Positions 1-12,100 of a stretch of 64,000 nucleotides of DNA are shown here, piece by piece. Made by a program: the position numbers and the translations under genes. The notes under the pieces are model-generated. The model did not search any database. It had not been told where the DNA came from and worked only from the letters and a program-made list of their open reading frames with translations. The stretch covers positions 99,087,152 through 99,151,151 of the forward strand of contig NC_057832.1 of assembly GCF_910594005.1 (NCBI RefSeq). Reading direction: 5' to 3'. This stretch comes from Cervus elaphus (lineage: Eukaryota > Chordata > Mammalia > Artiodactyla > Cervidae). The first letter of the stretch is position 1, and each line of letters starts with the position of its first letter.

Positions 1-64
1 GGTATTCCCCCTCCTACAGGACAGGCCTGAGGCGCCCCCGGCCCCACACTGGCCCAGGCCGCAC

Positions 65-166
65 CTGGAGGCCCGGCTGGGAGTGCAGCACCACCGTGTG
101 TCCCCGAAGCTCCACGTAGAACAGCGGTTCCTGCAGGAAGGGCAAGGCCACGGGGCGGCCATCCAC
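65..166 (-). CDS. KCP: KCP exon 39: VWD domain, last exon in window
   Basis: Encodes VDGRPVALPFLQEPLFYVEL then RGHTVVLHSQPGLQ; donor GTGCGG at 64-63. Bases 1-64 are intron; later exons lie outside the window. Confidence 0.9.
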
Positions 167-3100
167 CTAGAGGAGAAGGGACGTGGGAGGAGGAGCGAGG
201 TCGGGACCGAGGAGGGGACAGCGCCGACTGACCGGTCCCCGGATCCTTGGCTCTACTGACCGTGACCTCCCCGCCCTGCAGCAGCCGCACGGCCACGTCT
301 CCCAGCAGCACAGCCACCTCCTGGGTCCAGGACACGCCGCTCAGGCCCCGGTCATCGTTGGCCACGTGCACGCTGCGGGTGGGAGGCCCGGGTTTAGGGT
401 TCGGCAGGGCCGGGTGTGGGGGGCGGGCAGGGAGGAAGGCAGAGGGAGCGGCGCACCTGAAGTCCCCGCCACGGCAGTCCTTGGCCAGCACGTAGCTGCA
501 GCTGCCCTGGAAGTGCAGCAGGCGGCCGTCGAAGGTGCGGTAATGAGGGTCTCCGAAGGCCATGCAGGAAGCGGGCCGGGGCAGGCAGCGGGGACAGCAG
601 CTGCCGGGACTCAGGGCGGGGGCCTGGTCCTGGCCTCCGCCCCGCACACGATCAGACACGCCGCGCTCCCGGCCGGGCCCCATGCTGAGCCTCCCCAGAG
701 GACCGAGCATCGCCGGGGAGGTTCCCGGGCTCCCGAGCCCCTGCTGGCGGGGGTCAGGACGCCCCCTCGTGGCCGTGTCAGACACTGCACGACCCGGGCG
801 AGCCCCTCTCCTACTTCCCCGGTGCTCCAGGTGGGCGGTGCCACGCGCCCACCCATCCCACCGCCCCAGGCCCTGGCACTCACGGGCCCACAGGAGAGCG
901 GCGCGCAGCGCTGGCTGTGGCAGCGCACGGTGCCTGCCACGCAGGAGCAGTTGGTGCAGGCGTCCACGTCCCAGCGCTCCCCGGAGGCCACCCGCCGGCC
1001 CTGGTGCGCGCACGACGGGGCGGGGGCTGGGGGGACGGGAAGAGGGAGAGTCAGATGCCCGCCCCTCACGTTGGGTCTCGCTCCGCGCCCCGACCCCCAG
1101 CCCCATGGCCCTGGCCCGCACCTTGGCACCTCTCACAGCACCGGCCAGCCTCCCGCACCTTCGCCCAGCCGCGCGGGCAGGTGAGCGCCTGGCACTCCTC
1201 CAGGCGGCACTCCACGTGGCCCCGCTGAGGACGGACGGCATTGCTCTAGGGACTTCCAGCAGGGTTTGGAGTCCCTGCCTCACACTTCTGCATCAGGGAC
1301 TGGGCAAGCAACCCCTCTCCCACAAGGGCACCCACTTTATGATCAAGTAGGGGGTGAAATCACCTTCAGCTGCTTGCCCTCACACAGGGGTACCTCTGCC
1401 CTCTCACCCACAGGGGCTGCCTTTTTCTAATTACCTCCAAGACCCCATATTCCCTGGTCCAGTGTCCTGAGGCCCTTCCCTTTATCCGTCTGTAAGGTCC
1501 TCCACCCCCCACCCTCCCTTCCCCAGCTCACACGGCAGGTGCAGGTGACACAGGCATTGCTGGGGTCCCGCCAGCTCTCTCCATCCGCCACTGTCCGGCC
1601 CTCAGCCTCCACCACACATTCTGAGGACAAAGAAATGGGGATGGGGAAGCACTGTCATTCTGGCTGCATGAGCTCACCCTGAAGGCCCAGGGCAGGGCAG
1701 TGCCCACCCCATCTAATTAGTACCCTGAGGGTGTTAATTTCTTCAACCAGCAGCACCATGGCCGACTAAATGGCAGACCTTACGCCAGCGCCCAGGATAT
1801 CCAGAGCATCCCGGAAACTGAAAGAGCCAGAACTTTCCTCTGGTCTGGCTGCCAGCTCAGCAGTGTGATGCACTCTGAGAGTGCTGGCCCTTTCTGACCA
1901 GCCCTCGAGAATCCAGGCTCCATTCCCTGCCTCCCTCCACCTCACAGGTCCCTCCACTAATGAACAGCCCTCTATTTCTATAAAAGAACAAAGCCTGCAT
2001 TCAGAGTGCACACCCCAGGTTGCCCACTTGGCCCATAGAGGCCACGCCTCCTGTCTCCCTCCTGGCTCATGTTCTGAGGATGCAGAACAAAACGGCACGA
2101 ACCCTGGCACACGGGGCAGCAGCTCCCAGGGGGTATGTAGCGTTCCGGCAGGGGACAGCTGAGCTCAGGACAGGCCCGGTGAATGCAGAGCCAAGTCAGG
2201 TCCTATGGAAGGGCATGGGAACAGCACAGGTAGAAACCACAGGGAAGGCACAGGGCCTAGGTGGAATGTGACATTCAGGACAAGTGGGCGAATGTTGTTG
2301 GGGCGATTGGGAAGCCTGGAGGTGCTAAACAGAGGAGTCACAGCTACAGAGGAGGAAGAAGAGGGGGCTGGAGGAATCCTCAAGGCAAGACGGCTCACCT
2401 GGCACCGGCAGGTGTAGCAGGGGTCTGGTGGGGTCAGCTCAGACCCCAGCAGGTGCTCCGTGCAGTGACTCAGCGCCTCTGTGAAGACAAGAATGCAGTA
2501 TGGGAGATGCTGGGGGAGCAGGGACGAAAGCCCAGTGGGCTGCCTACCCACTTACTGTGTCCCGGGATTTCTTGAGCCCAGGACATACTTATAGCCCTGA
2601 CACCTTGACTCCAGGGAAGATAAATCCTTTTTCCTTTTGTTTCAGCCAAGAAAAGTTTGGACTTTTGACAAGGAACTCTGCTAGGATGGGGCCCTGGAAA
2701 CGGACAAGGTGTGGCTTCCTCAGCCTGAGGTGGCTAAGGACCATGAGGCTGCCTGGCCTGCCCCTCCCACTTCTGTTCATTTTGTCTGGAAGGAAGCACA
2801 ATGAGCCAGGTACCCCCCAGTTCCAATCCTGGCTCCAGCACTCAGAGCCTGTGCCATTTTTGGCAAATTAATCAATTTCTCTGAACTTCAATTTCTTCAT
2901 CTGTAAAATTCCTCATCACTGGGTAACTGTGAGAAGTAAATGTAAAACTGTTTATTAAAAGTAACACATACAGTGTGTGGCATATAGTAGGTGCTTAATA
3001 AGAATGGAAACAATGATGGACTTTAAATTTTCTTAGTTTCCAAAATCACTGCAGATTGTGACTGCAGTGACGAAATTAAAAGATGCTTGCTCCTTGGAAG

Positions 3101-6100
3101 AAAAGCTATGACCAACCTAGACATCATATTAAAAAGCAGAGATATTACTTTGCCAACAAAGGTCTATCTAGTCAAAGTTATGTTTTTTCCAGTAGTCATG
3201 AATGGATATGAGAGTTGGACCATAAAGAAGGCTGAGCACCTTAAAGGCTGATGCTTTTGAACTGAGGTGTTGGAGAAGCCTCTTGAGAGTCCCTTGGACT
3301 GCAAAGAGATCCAACCAGTCCATCCTAAAGGAAATCAGTCCTGAATATTCATTGGAAGGACTGATGCTGAAACTGAACCTCCGATACTTTGGCCACCTGA
3401 TGCGAAGAGCCAACTCATTAATAAAGACCCTGATGCCGGGAAAGATTGAAGGCAGGAGAAGGGGACGAAAGAGAACGAGATGGTTGGTTGGCATCACTGA
3501 CTTAATGAGCATGAGTCTGAGCAAGCTCCGGGAAATGGTGAAGGACAGGGAAGCCTGGCGTGCTGCAGTCCACGGGGTCGCAAACAGTCAGACACAACTG
3601 AATGACTGAACAACAACAACAGCAGTACGTGGCATACAGTAGGTGCTCAATAAGTATTACTATTTTTCTCTCCCCCTGCAGCACATTCTAGCAGGTGTTG
3701 GTAAGGATAGCTCTCCCCACCTCTGTAGCTGGACCCCTCTGGTCCTAAGATCCCTGCCCTCAACAGGCCAGCAGCCCGCACACCTGCAACCCTGTAGCAC
3801 CACCTGCTGGACAAGAGGCAGCAGGCTTCAGCTCAGCTCAGTTCAGTTCAGTTCAGCCACTCAGTCGTATCCTATTCTTTGCGACCCCATGAACCGCAGC
3901 ACGCCAGGCCTGCCTGTCCATCACCAAATCCCGGAGTCCACCCAAATCCATGTCCATCGAGTCGGTGATGCCATCCAACCATCTCATCCTCTGTCGTCCC
4001 CTGATCCTCCCGCCTTCAATCTTTCCCAGCATCAGGGTCTTTTCCAATGAGTCAGTTCTTCGCATCAGCTGGCCAAAGTATTGGAGCTTCAGCTTCAGCT
4101 TCTTCCTTCATTCAGTCCTTCCAATGAATATTCAGGACTGATTTCCTTTAGGATGGACTGGTTGGATCTCTTTGCAGTCCAAGGGACTCTCAAGAGGCTT
4201 CTCCAACACCTCAGTTCAAAAGCATCAATTCTTCGGCGCTCAGCTTTCTTTATAGTCCAACTCTCATATGCATACATGACCACTGGAAAAACCATAACTT
4301 TGACTAGACGGACCTTTGTTGGCAAAGTAATGTCTCTGCTTTTTAATATGCTGTCTAGGTTGGTCATAGCTTATCTTCCAAGGAGCAAGCTTCTTTTAAT
4401 TTCATCGCTGCAGTCACCATCTGCAGTGATTTTGGAACCCAAGAAAATAAAGTCTGTCACTGTTTCCATTATTTTCCCATCTATATGCCATGAAGTGATG
4501 GGACCAGATGCCATGATCTTAGTTTTTTGAATGTTGAGTTTTAAGCCAACTTTTTCACTCTCCTCTTTCACTTTCATCAAGAGGCTCTTTAGTTCTTCTT
4601 CGCTTTCTGCCATGAGGGTGGTGTCACCTGTGTATCTGAGGTTATTGATATTTCTCCCGGCAACAATTAGTTTCCCTGGTTTCCCCTTAGGGCTGTACAG
4701 GTCTCACTGGCTAGGGTGTGGGCTTCTAGAACAACCCACTAGACTCAGGAAGGGGCTGGGACTGTGGAGGAGAGCTGGCTGGCCCGTCTGGTGTCACTCT
4801 GAGGGGTGGCAGCCCTGCCCTCTTGACCGCCCCCCTAGTCCGGGGACTCACCGGCACAGGTGGGGCAGCACTGCTGGGGCCCAGGGGTCAGGAGCTGGCC
4901 GGCGGGGCAGCCCACCAGGCGGGGGCACTGCCGCCGGTGACAGTGCAGGCTGGGTGTCCCCTCAGGCTGCAGCTGAGCGAGAGAGCAGAGGGTGGGATCC
5001 GGGCCACGGAAGCCAAGAGCTGCCCCCTTTCCACTGGATTCCAGGCACCTCTGTCTGCCTTGTGCAGGTTAGACTCTGGTCTGCAGAGAGACTCAATCTC
5101 TCCCCAGACTTGCCCCTCACCCCCCACCCAATCCTCAGAGATGACCTATGGGGTGCCTGCTCCTGTAGTCAGTTGGGCGTGAGCCTTTGTGTGACCTTTG
5201 AGCCTTCTGCAAGCTCAGGGCATCTTCCCTACCCAGTCCCACTGCCTAATCTCCCGATCCATGACATCATTTGCCTGCTCAAAACCCTTCCATTGGCTCA
5301 TGGTTCTTTCAAATAGACTTTCCCCGATAGGGCCCCCGACCACTTTCCAGGTGCCTCCCCCCAGATTTCTACCCACACCACCCTCCACTCCAGCCAGATG
5401 GGCCTGCCCACTGCCTGCCCCACAACCCCAGACTTCCTGGCCCTGTTGGCTCTTCACCCCAAGCCCCTGCCTCTGTCCCTGGCCACAAGGACACACTCTT
5501 GTCCCTGACCCCACAGTGCCTGCTTCCCACAGTGTCCAGGCTGCCCCTCCACAGTGCCCTCCCCTACCTCACAGACGCATACTTCGCAGGGGTCTGCACC
5601 AGGCTGGAAGCTCTCTCCTGGCTCATACTTCCGACCCTCATGCTCACAGTCTTGTTGGAGGGTGAAGGTTGGGAGGTGGGGGGATGGGAGGGGTACAGGT
5701 CGGGTGGGGTAAGAGTAGAACAAAACCAGGGAACTTTCAGACTGGCCGCCATGCCAGGGGTGGGGTTCTCTGCCCCCTGGACTCCCCCAACCTCAGAGAC
5801 TGGAGTGTGTATAAGAACGGGGGCCACCCAGCCCAGGGCAGTGACAGGGAGATGCTGACTGGCTCTGCCTCCTTGCCACCCCCGGCCTCAGCCCTCCCCA
5901 GGCAACAAGGGCATACCGGAGCACCGAGGGCAGCAGTCACTGGGCCCCTGGTGGGGCTGGGCGCAGGAGGTGGAACACTGGACGCGGGCACAGGTGACGA
6001 CACCCTCATGACACATGCAGGAGGAGCAGGGGCTGTCGGGGGGCTTCCAGCTACTGCCTTCGGGGTGCTCCTCCCCATGGAGCAGGCAGCCTGTGTCCGC

Positions 6101-9100
6101 GGTGGGAGGGGATGAGCTCTGAGTCTGGGTTCTGCATGTCTGCCCCCGACCGTCTGCCCCACCCTGCATAGTCAGTAGGGCATGTGGGTAACCAGGAGGG
6201 GCTTCTTCAGGGCTGGAGTAGGAGTGTGTGCTGGAGGGGAAAGACCCTGGGTCCGGGTCAGAACGCCCAGGTTCTAATCCTGTTCCTGCCTGTTTGCTAG
6301 ACCCTAAGCCAGGCAGCAGGCGCTATCCGTCCCAGCCCAGCACCAGCAGCAGCACCCGGCCTGCGGCAGGAGGGTAATGCATACATGTGACGCTAGTGGT
6401 AAAGAACCCGCTTGCCAGTGCGGAGACACAAGAGACACGGCTTGGATCCCTGGGTCTGGACAATGTCTTGGAGGAGGAAATGGCAACCCACTCCAGTATC
6501 TTTGCCTGGAAAATCCCATGGACAGAGGAGCCTCGCAGGCTACAATCCATGGGGTTACAAAGAGTTGGACACGACTGAAGCAACTTAGCAGGCATGCACG
6601 GGATGAATGAAAGGTTCCATCACTAACCATGTGCCCAAGGTAACTCCATCTCTCCAAGCCTCAGTTTCCTCACCCATTAAATGGAGATTTCATCTGTCCT
6701 GCCTACCTCCCAGGGCAAGGAGATGTTCATGGTTCTTATACCATTTGGGGCAGTGTATGGGGTGAGGGTCTTCTTCATAGGCTAAAAAAAGAACCCCCAT
6801 TCTAGAACCAGGTGGCCTAGATACAGATCTTGACTCTGCCACCTACTGGCTAAGTGACCACAGGTAAGTTATGTTAACTCTGTACCTCAGTTTTCTCACC
6901 TGTAAAATGGGAATAATTAATCATAATACCTACCTGATGAGATGGTGTGTATAAAGTGCCTAGCTCAGGGTGCGGCACATGGTATATACTCAATAAATGT
7001 TAACTATCAAAATTACCATTATGAACCACAGTTTTTGACTGTGTGGATCACAACAAACCATGGAAAATTCTTAAAGAGATGGGAATACCAGACCACCTGA
7101 CCTGCCTCCTGAGAAATCTGTATGCAGGTCAAGAAACAACAGTTAGAACTGGACATGGAACAACAGATTGGTTCCAAATCGGAAAGGAGTACATCAAGGC
7201 TGTATATTGTCACCCTGCTTATTTAACTTATATGCAGAGTACATCATGAGAAATGCTGGACTGGATGAAGCACAAGCTGGAATCAAGATTACTAGGAGAA
7301 ATATCAACAACCTCAGATATGCAGATGACCCCACACTTATGGCAGAAAGTGAAGAAGAACTAAAGAGCCTCTTGATGAAAGTGAAAAAGGAGAGTGAAAA
7401 AGTTGGCTTAAAACTCAGCATTCAGAAAACTAAGATCATGGCATCTGGTCCCATCACTTCATGGCAAATAGATGGGGAAACAATGGAAACAGTGACAGCC
7501 TGGAAATCAATCCTGAATATTCATTGGAAGGACTGATGCTGAAGCTGAAACTCTAATACTTTGGCCACCTGATTGGAAGAACTGACTTATTGGAAAAGAC
7601 CCCGATGTTGGGAGAGATTGAAGGCGGGAGGAGAAGGGGACGACAGAGGATGAGATGGTTGGACGGCATGACCGACTCGATGGACATGAGTCTGAGTAAA
7701 CTCTGGGAGTTGGTGATGGACAGGGAAGCCTGGTGTGTTGCAGCCCCTGGGGTCGCAAAGAGTCGGACATGACTGAGCGACTGAACTGAACTGAACCGAA
7801 CCAGTATGAATGGTGTGTGGTTAGGAACAGGATAGCTTTGAGGAGATTCCAGTAAGAGTCTAGATGGAGAAATGGGCTGGGCAGGCCAGGGGCAGGAACA
7901 GGAAGGAAGAGATGAAGGTGGGCATGGTGAGAGCTCAAGGCTTGAGGTGTGGGAAGGCCAGATGGGTGGACAGGGGGGTGGGAAGGCTGGAGGAGAGCTG
8001 AGAGAGGGAGGTGGGGCAGATGGAGGGACACGGGACCCAGCGACGGACACAAGGGGGCAGCTCCCCATCGACCAGGCGTACCTCTGCAGCGAGGACAGCA
8101 GCTCCCCTGCTCCGTGACCTGGAGCGGGCAGGACAGGGGCGGGCAGGGCTGCCGCACACAGCTGACCTGGCCGGCCTGCGGGAGAGGCACGCTCAGTGAC
8201 TTGCTCCCGCCGCCCCCAGCCCCTCGGCCACCTCCCTGCCACACCTCACAGCGACACCGCTCACAGCTGCCTGAGGGCCCCTCAAACTCCTCCTGGCCCG
8301 GAGAGGGGCAGCCTGTGGGCTACACGGTCCCTGGGTGAGGCTGCGGGGCCGTCCCAGCTCAGGCCTGGCAGAGAGGGAGGGAGGAGGGGCAGAGAGGAGC
8401 ACGGGGGCAGGCGTGTGCGCTCACTGTGGCAAGTGGGGCAGAAGCAGCGTCCTGCAGAGGGGCGAGGGCAGAGAGCCGGAGGACACGGCTTCTTCCAGCA
8501 GTGCACGGAACCTTCCTGGGGGAGAGAGGCCGCCTGGCCACGTCCTGACTCCTGTGTCATCACACAGGGCTGCACACGGCCCCCCGTGGGGGTACCCGTA
8601 CTGACCCCCACCCCTGGCCCTGGGAGACCTGAACCCAGTCCTGGCCCCAGTGGATGTCACAGGCAGAGTGTAGCCCGGGAGGAGGAACAACCTTTTTTCT
8701 GGCCAGAAAGGAGGATCAAGGGATGAAGGGTTCCCAAGCCCCCAGAGGGCCACCTCACCTGGCAGGTGCAGAGCGAGCAGGTGGGGTCTAGTGGGTCAGG
8801 AAGGGTCTCTCCAGGGGCAGCAGTGACCCCATGATAGAGGCATCCTGGCAGAAACGGGAATGCAGTGGAAGGGGCTGCAGTCAGTGGAGCCCTCCACTCA
8901 CCCACCCACACATGCACACACACACACCGGGCCTGGGGTCCTCTACCAAAGCTTAGCTTACAGTCAGAAAGGGAGAGGTGAGTGGCTGGGAAGAGGAGGG
9001 ATGGGAGGAAAGGCTTCGGCCAGACCACGGTGGAGAGACTTGTGTGCGTGAAGCAGGGGGGGACTAAGGGTGAGATCACAGACCACAGACCAGGGTGGGA

Positions 9101-12100
9101 GGAGGATGTGAGGGAGGGGCACCTGAAAATGAAGGTGAGAGGTGGGCTGGGCTCGGGAGGGTGGACGAAGGAAGCCAGGAGGGAAGGAAGGTGCTGGGCG
9201 TGTTAGGCGACTCAAGGGCCGTGGGAGTCACTGAACGGCTTTGAACCTCGTGACGTGTTTGAGGAAGGCAGGGAGACAACCGAAGGATGCGAAGATCTGG
9301 CCAGACAGACCTTCTGCTTATTTGGTGAGTTCAACAGGCAGTGTGAGGTGCCAGCAGAGACCCAGAGGAGGCCGAGTATGGGGTGAGAAACCAGAGGAGA
9401 ATCTCGGGTGTGGGCTTGCCATGAGGCCGTCTCAGGGGAGGGTGACAGTGACCAGACCCACTGACAGGGGCAGTGGGAGGGCAGGTCTACCCTGGCAGGT
9501 CGGGCAGCAGTGCCCAGCTTGGGTGAGCGGGTGGCTGCAGCCCAGGGGCTCACAGGGCCGGCGGCTGCAGGTCACGAAGCCTCCAAGGCAGGTACACAGG
9601 TTGCAGGGCTCGTGGGGATCTGGGAACTCCTGGCTGCTCAGGTAGGACTCCCCCAGATACTCACAGCCTTCAAGAGAGGACAGGGAGGCCAAGGTGGAGG
9701 AGCGGAAATCAGATAGGAGACTGGTCATCTAAGCTTGGACCTGGCCTGAGCTCAAGGGCTCAAAGACCTGGAGGCAAAGGGCAGGGCTCAGTGCCGGCAG
9801 TAGGGAGCCACAGTGGGATGGATGAACTGGCCAAAGGACAGACTTTCTCCCCTTTGATCTGCAAAGAAGCCCCCTGTCCAGTCTATAGGGAAAATCCACC
9901 TAGAATTTAGCCCAGGGCTTTTTTTCTTATAATAATAAATATATTTGACCCACACTAGGGCAATAAATTGGATGACATCACCGACTCGATGGACATGAGT
10001 TTGAGAAAGCTCTGGGAGTTGGTGACGGACAGGCAAGTCTGGTGTGCTGCAGTCCATGGGGTCACAAAGAGTTGGATATGACTGAGTGACTGAACGGAGG
10101 GCAGTAAAGGGGCTTCCCTCGTGGCCCAGATGGTAAAGAATCTGCCTGCAATGCAGGAGACCTGGGTTTGACCTCTGGGTTGGGAAGATTCCCTGGAGAA
10201 GGAAATAGCAACCCACTCCAGTATCCTTGCCTGGAAAATCCCATGGACGGAGGAGCCTGGCAGGCTACAATCCATGGGGTCACAAAGAGTCGGACACGAG
10301 TGAAGCGACTTGGCGCGCACGCTGGCAGTCGAGAAGACTTTGACCCAGCCCTCCCAGCCCGCCCCCAGTCCCTGCCCCTCACCGTCACAGGCAGGGCAGC
10401 AGTCATCCTGGGCAGGGAAGGGGCACTGTGCAGGTGCACAAGCCCTGGGCTCACAGCTGACGCTGCCCTCCCAGCAGAGGCAGACGTGACAGCCGGCAGT
10501 GGGCGAAGGGAAGCGCTCCCCACTGGCGAACTCCTTCCCCTGGTACAGGCAGCCTAGGGGCGCAGGCGAGGGGCTGGGGGCTCGTGGAGTACCAGGCGCC
10601 TTACCAGGGCATGCTGCCCTCCCAGCCCTAAAGGCCAAGCCATCCCGGAGACCACCCTCCATCCTGCTGAGTACGAGGAGCATTACCTCCCAGGCCCTGT
10701 GGATCAGGTGGGCACTGTTTCCCCACTTTCTTAGTGAGAACCCCGACATGGGAGGGGCGGGCCAGGAGGAAGTGGGGAGAGGAGGTGGCGCCCTCCTGGA
10801 GACAAAGAGGGGTGTGGAGGAAGAGGGGCACCAAGAAGGGGGGTGGAGTTAGAAGAAGGGGGGACAGGGTAGGGAGGGGGACAGCCAGGGCATTACCATC
10901 ACAGGAGCGGCAGCAGGGCCCCTGGCGCGGGTGGGTGCAGGGCGTGGGTGGGCAGGGCAGTCGCTGGCAGGACACCAAGCCGTCCAGGCAGAGGCAGTGG
11001 CGGCAGGGGTCGTCGGGCGGGGAGAAGTGCTCCTGGTGGCGGGCGGGGACCAAGCCCCCCGGCCGAGGGCAGCCCGAGGGGGAGGCTGCAGGGGAGAGCC
11101 TCCATCAGCGGGGCTGGGGACAGGCTGTGGAGGGGATCCACCCTGGAGAGGTGGCGAGGGGCGCAGCTCCTACCTGGGCACTGTGGGCAGCACTCTCCAG
11201 GCAGCAGGACCGGCTCTGGGCAGGACAGGGGCGGGCAGCGGCGCGCCAGGCACTGCACATTGCCTCCCTGCAGATGGACCAGGCCAGGGCAAGTTAGTCA
11301 TAGGAGGTGGAGGAGACCCCACGCCTTCCCACCCTGACCTTGGCTGACCTCGGCTGACCTCTCCTGGTCTCCCCAAGCCCCGCCCTCCCTCCCTGGACTC
11401 CTCCCATCCACACCAGACTCACCAGACAGTGACACAGCCGGCAGGGGTCAGAAGGGTGGGGGAAGTCGGCCCCGTTGGGGTACTCTTTCCCTCCAAAGGC
11501 ACAACCTGGAGGAGAGGGCAGCTAGAGGCCCAGGAGAGGCCTTTCTCCCTCCAGGGCACGCGGCCTTCCCCAGCCCTAAAGGCCAAGCCGTCACGGAGAC
11601 CACCCCCCATCCTGCTTGCCTCACCATTGCAGTTGTTCTGGCAACAGACACCAGGCAGCGGGTGGGCACAGGCGGTCCGGGGGCAGACCCGGTGTTGGCA
11701 GTGGGCATGGCCTTCCTGGCACTGGCATTCCTGGCACGGGTCTTGGGGGTGTGAGAAGCGCTCACCATTCACAAACACCTGTTTCTCCAGGACGCAGTCT
11801 GCACAGTGGGGTGGGGGTGGGCAGGATGGGGGCACAGAGACAGTGCAAGGAGCAGGCCGACAGCCCCTCCCGCCTTGAGTCCAGAGCCACTGTGGAAGTG
11901 CCACTTGGAAGCTGTCCGCATGGAGGGAGAGGAGGAGGAGCGGCTGTGTACATACGCAAGGGTATCTCTCTGAGCACACACCTTTGTGTGTATGTGTGTA
12001 GTCTCTTTACCTGCAGGCAGATGTGTGTGCCTCTGAGGGTGAAGAGCTGAAGGGCTTGTGCACATGCCTGCCTGTATTTGTGATTCTCACCCTACACACT

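Noticed and set aside
183..1350. Long plus-strand open frames of 333 and 262 residues
   Set aside because: They are antisense shadows of GC-rich KCP exons 35-38; the minus strand has conserved VWC/VWD sequence with splice sites.
3853..4613. Reverse-transcriptase-like frames as host genes
   Set aside because: They belong to BovB retrotransposon copies with truncation and frame breaks; same for 7,168-7,536, 37,445-38,581 and 61,846-63,408.
10108..10200. tRNA-like sequence
   Set aside because: It is the tRNA-derived head of a Bov-tA SINE with a diverged body; no functional tRNA fold. The same holds for the CHR-2 SINE heads.
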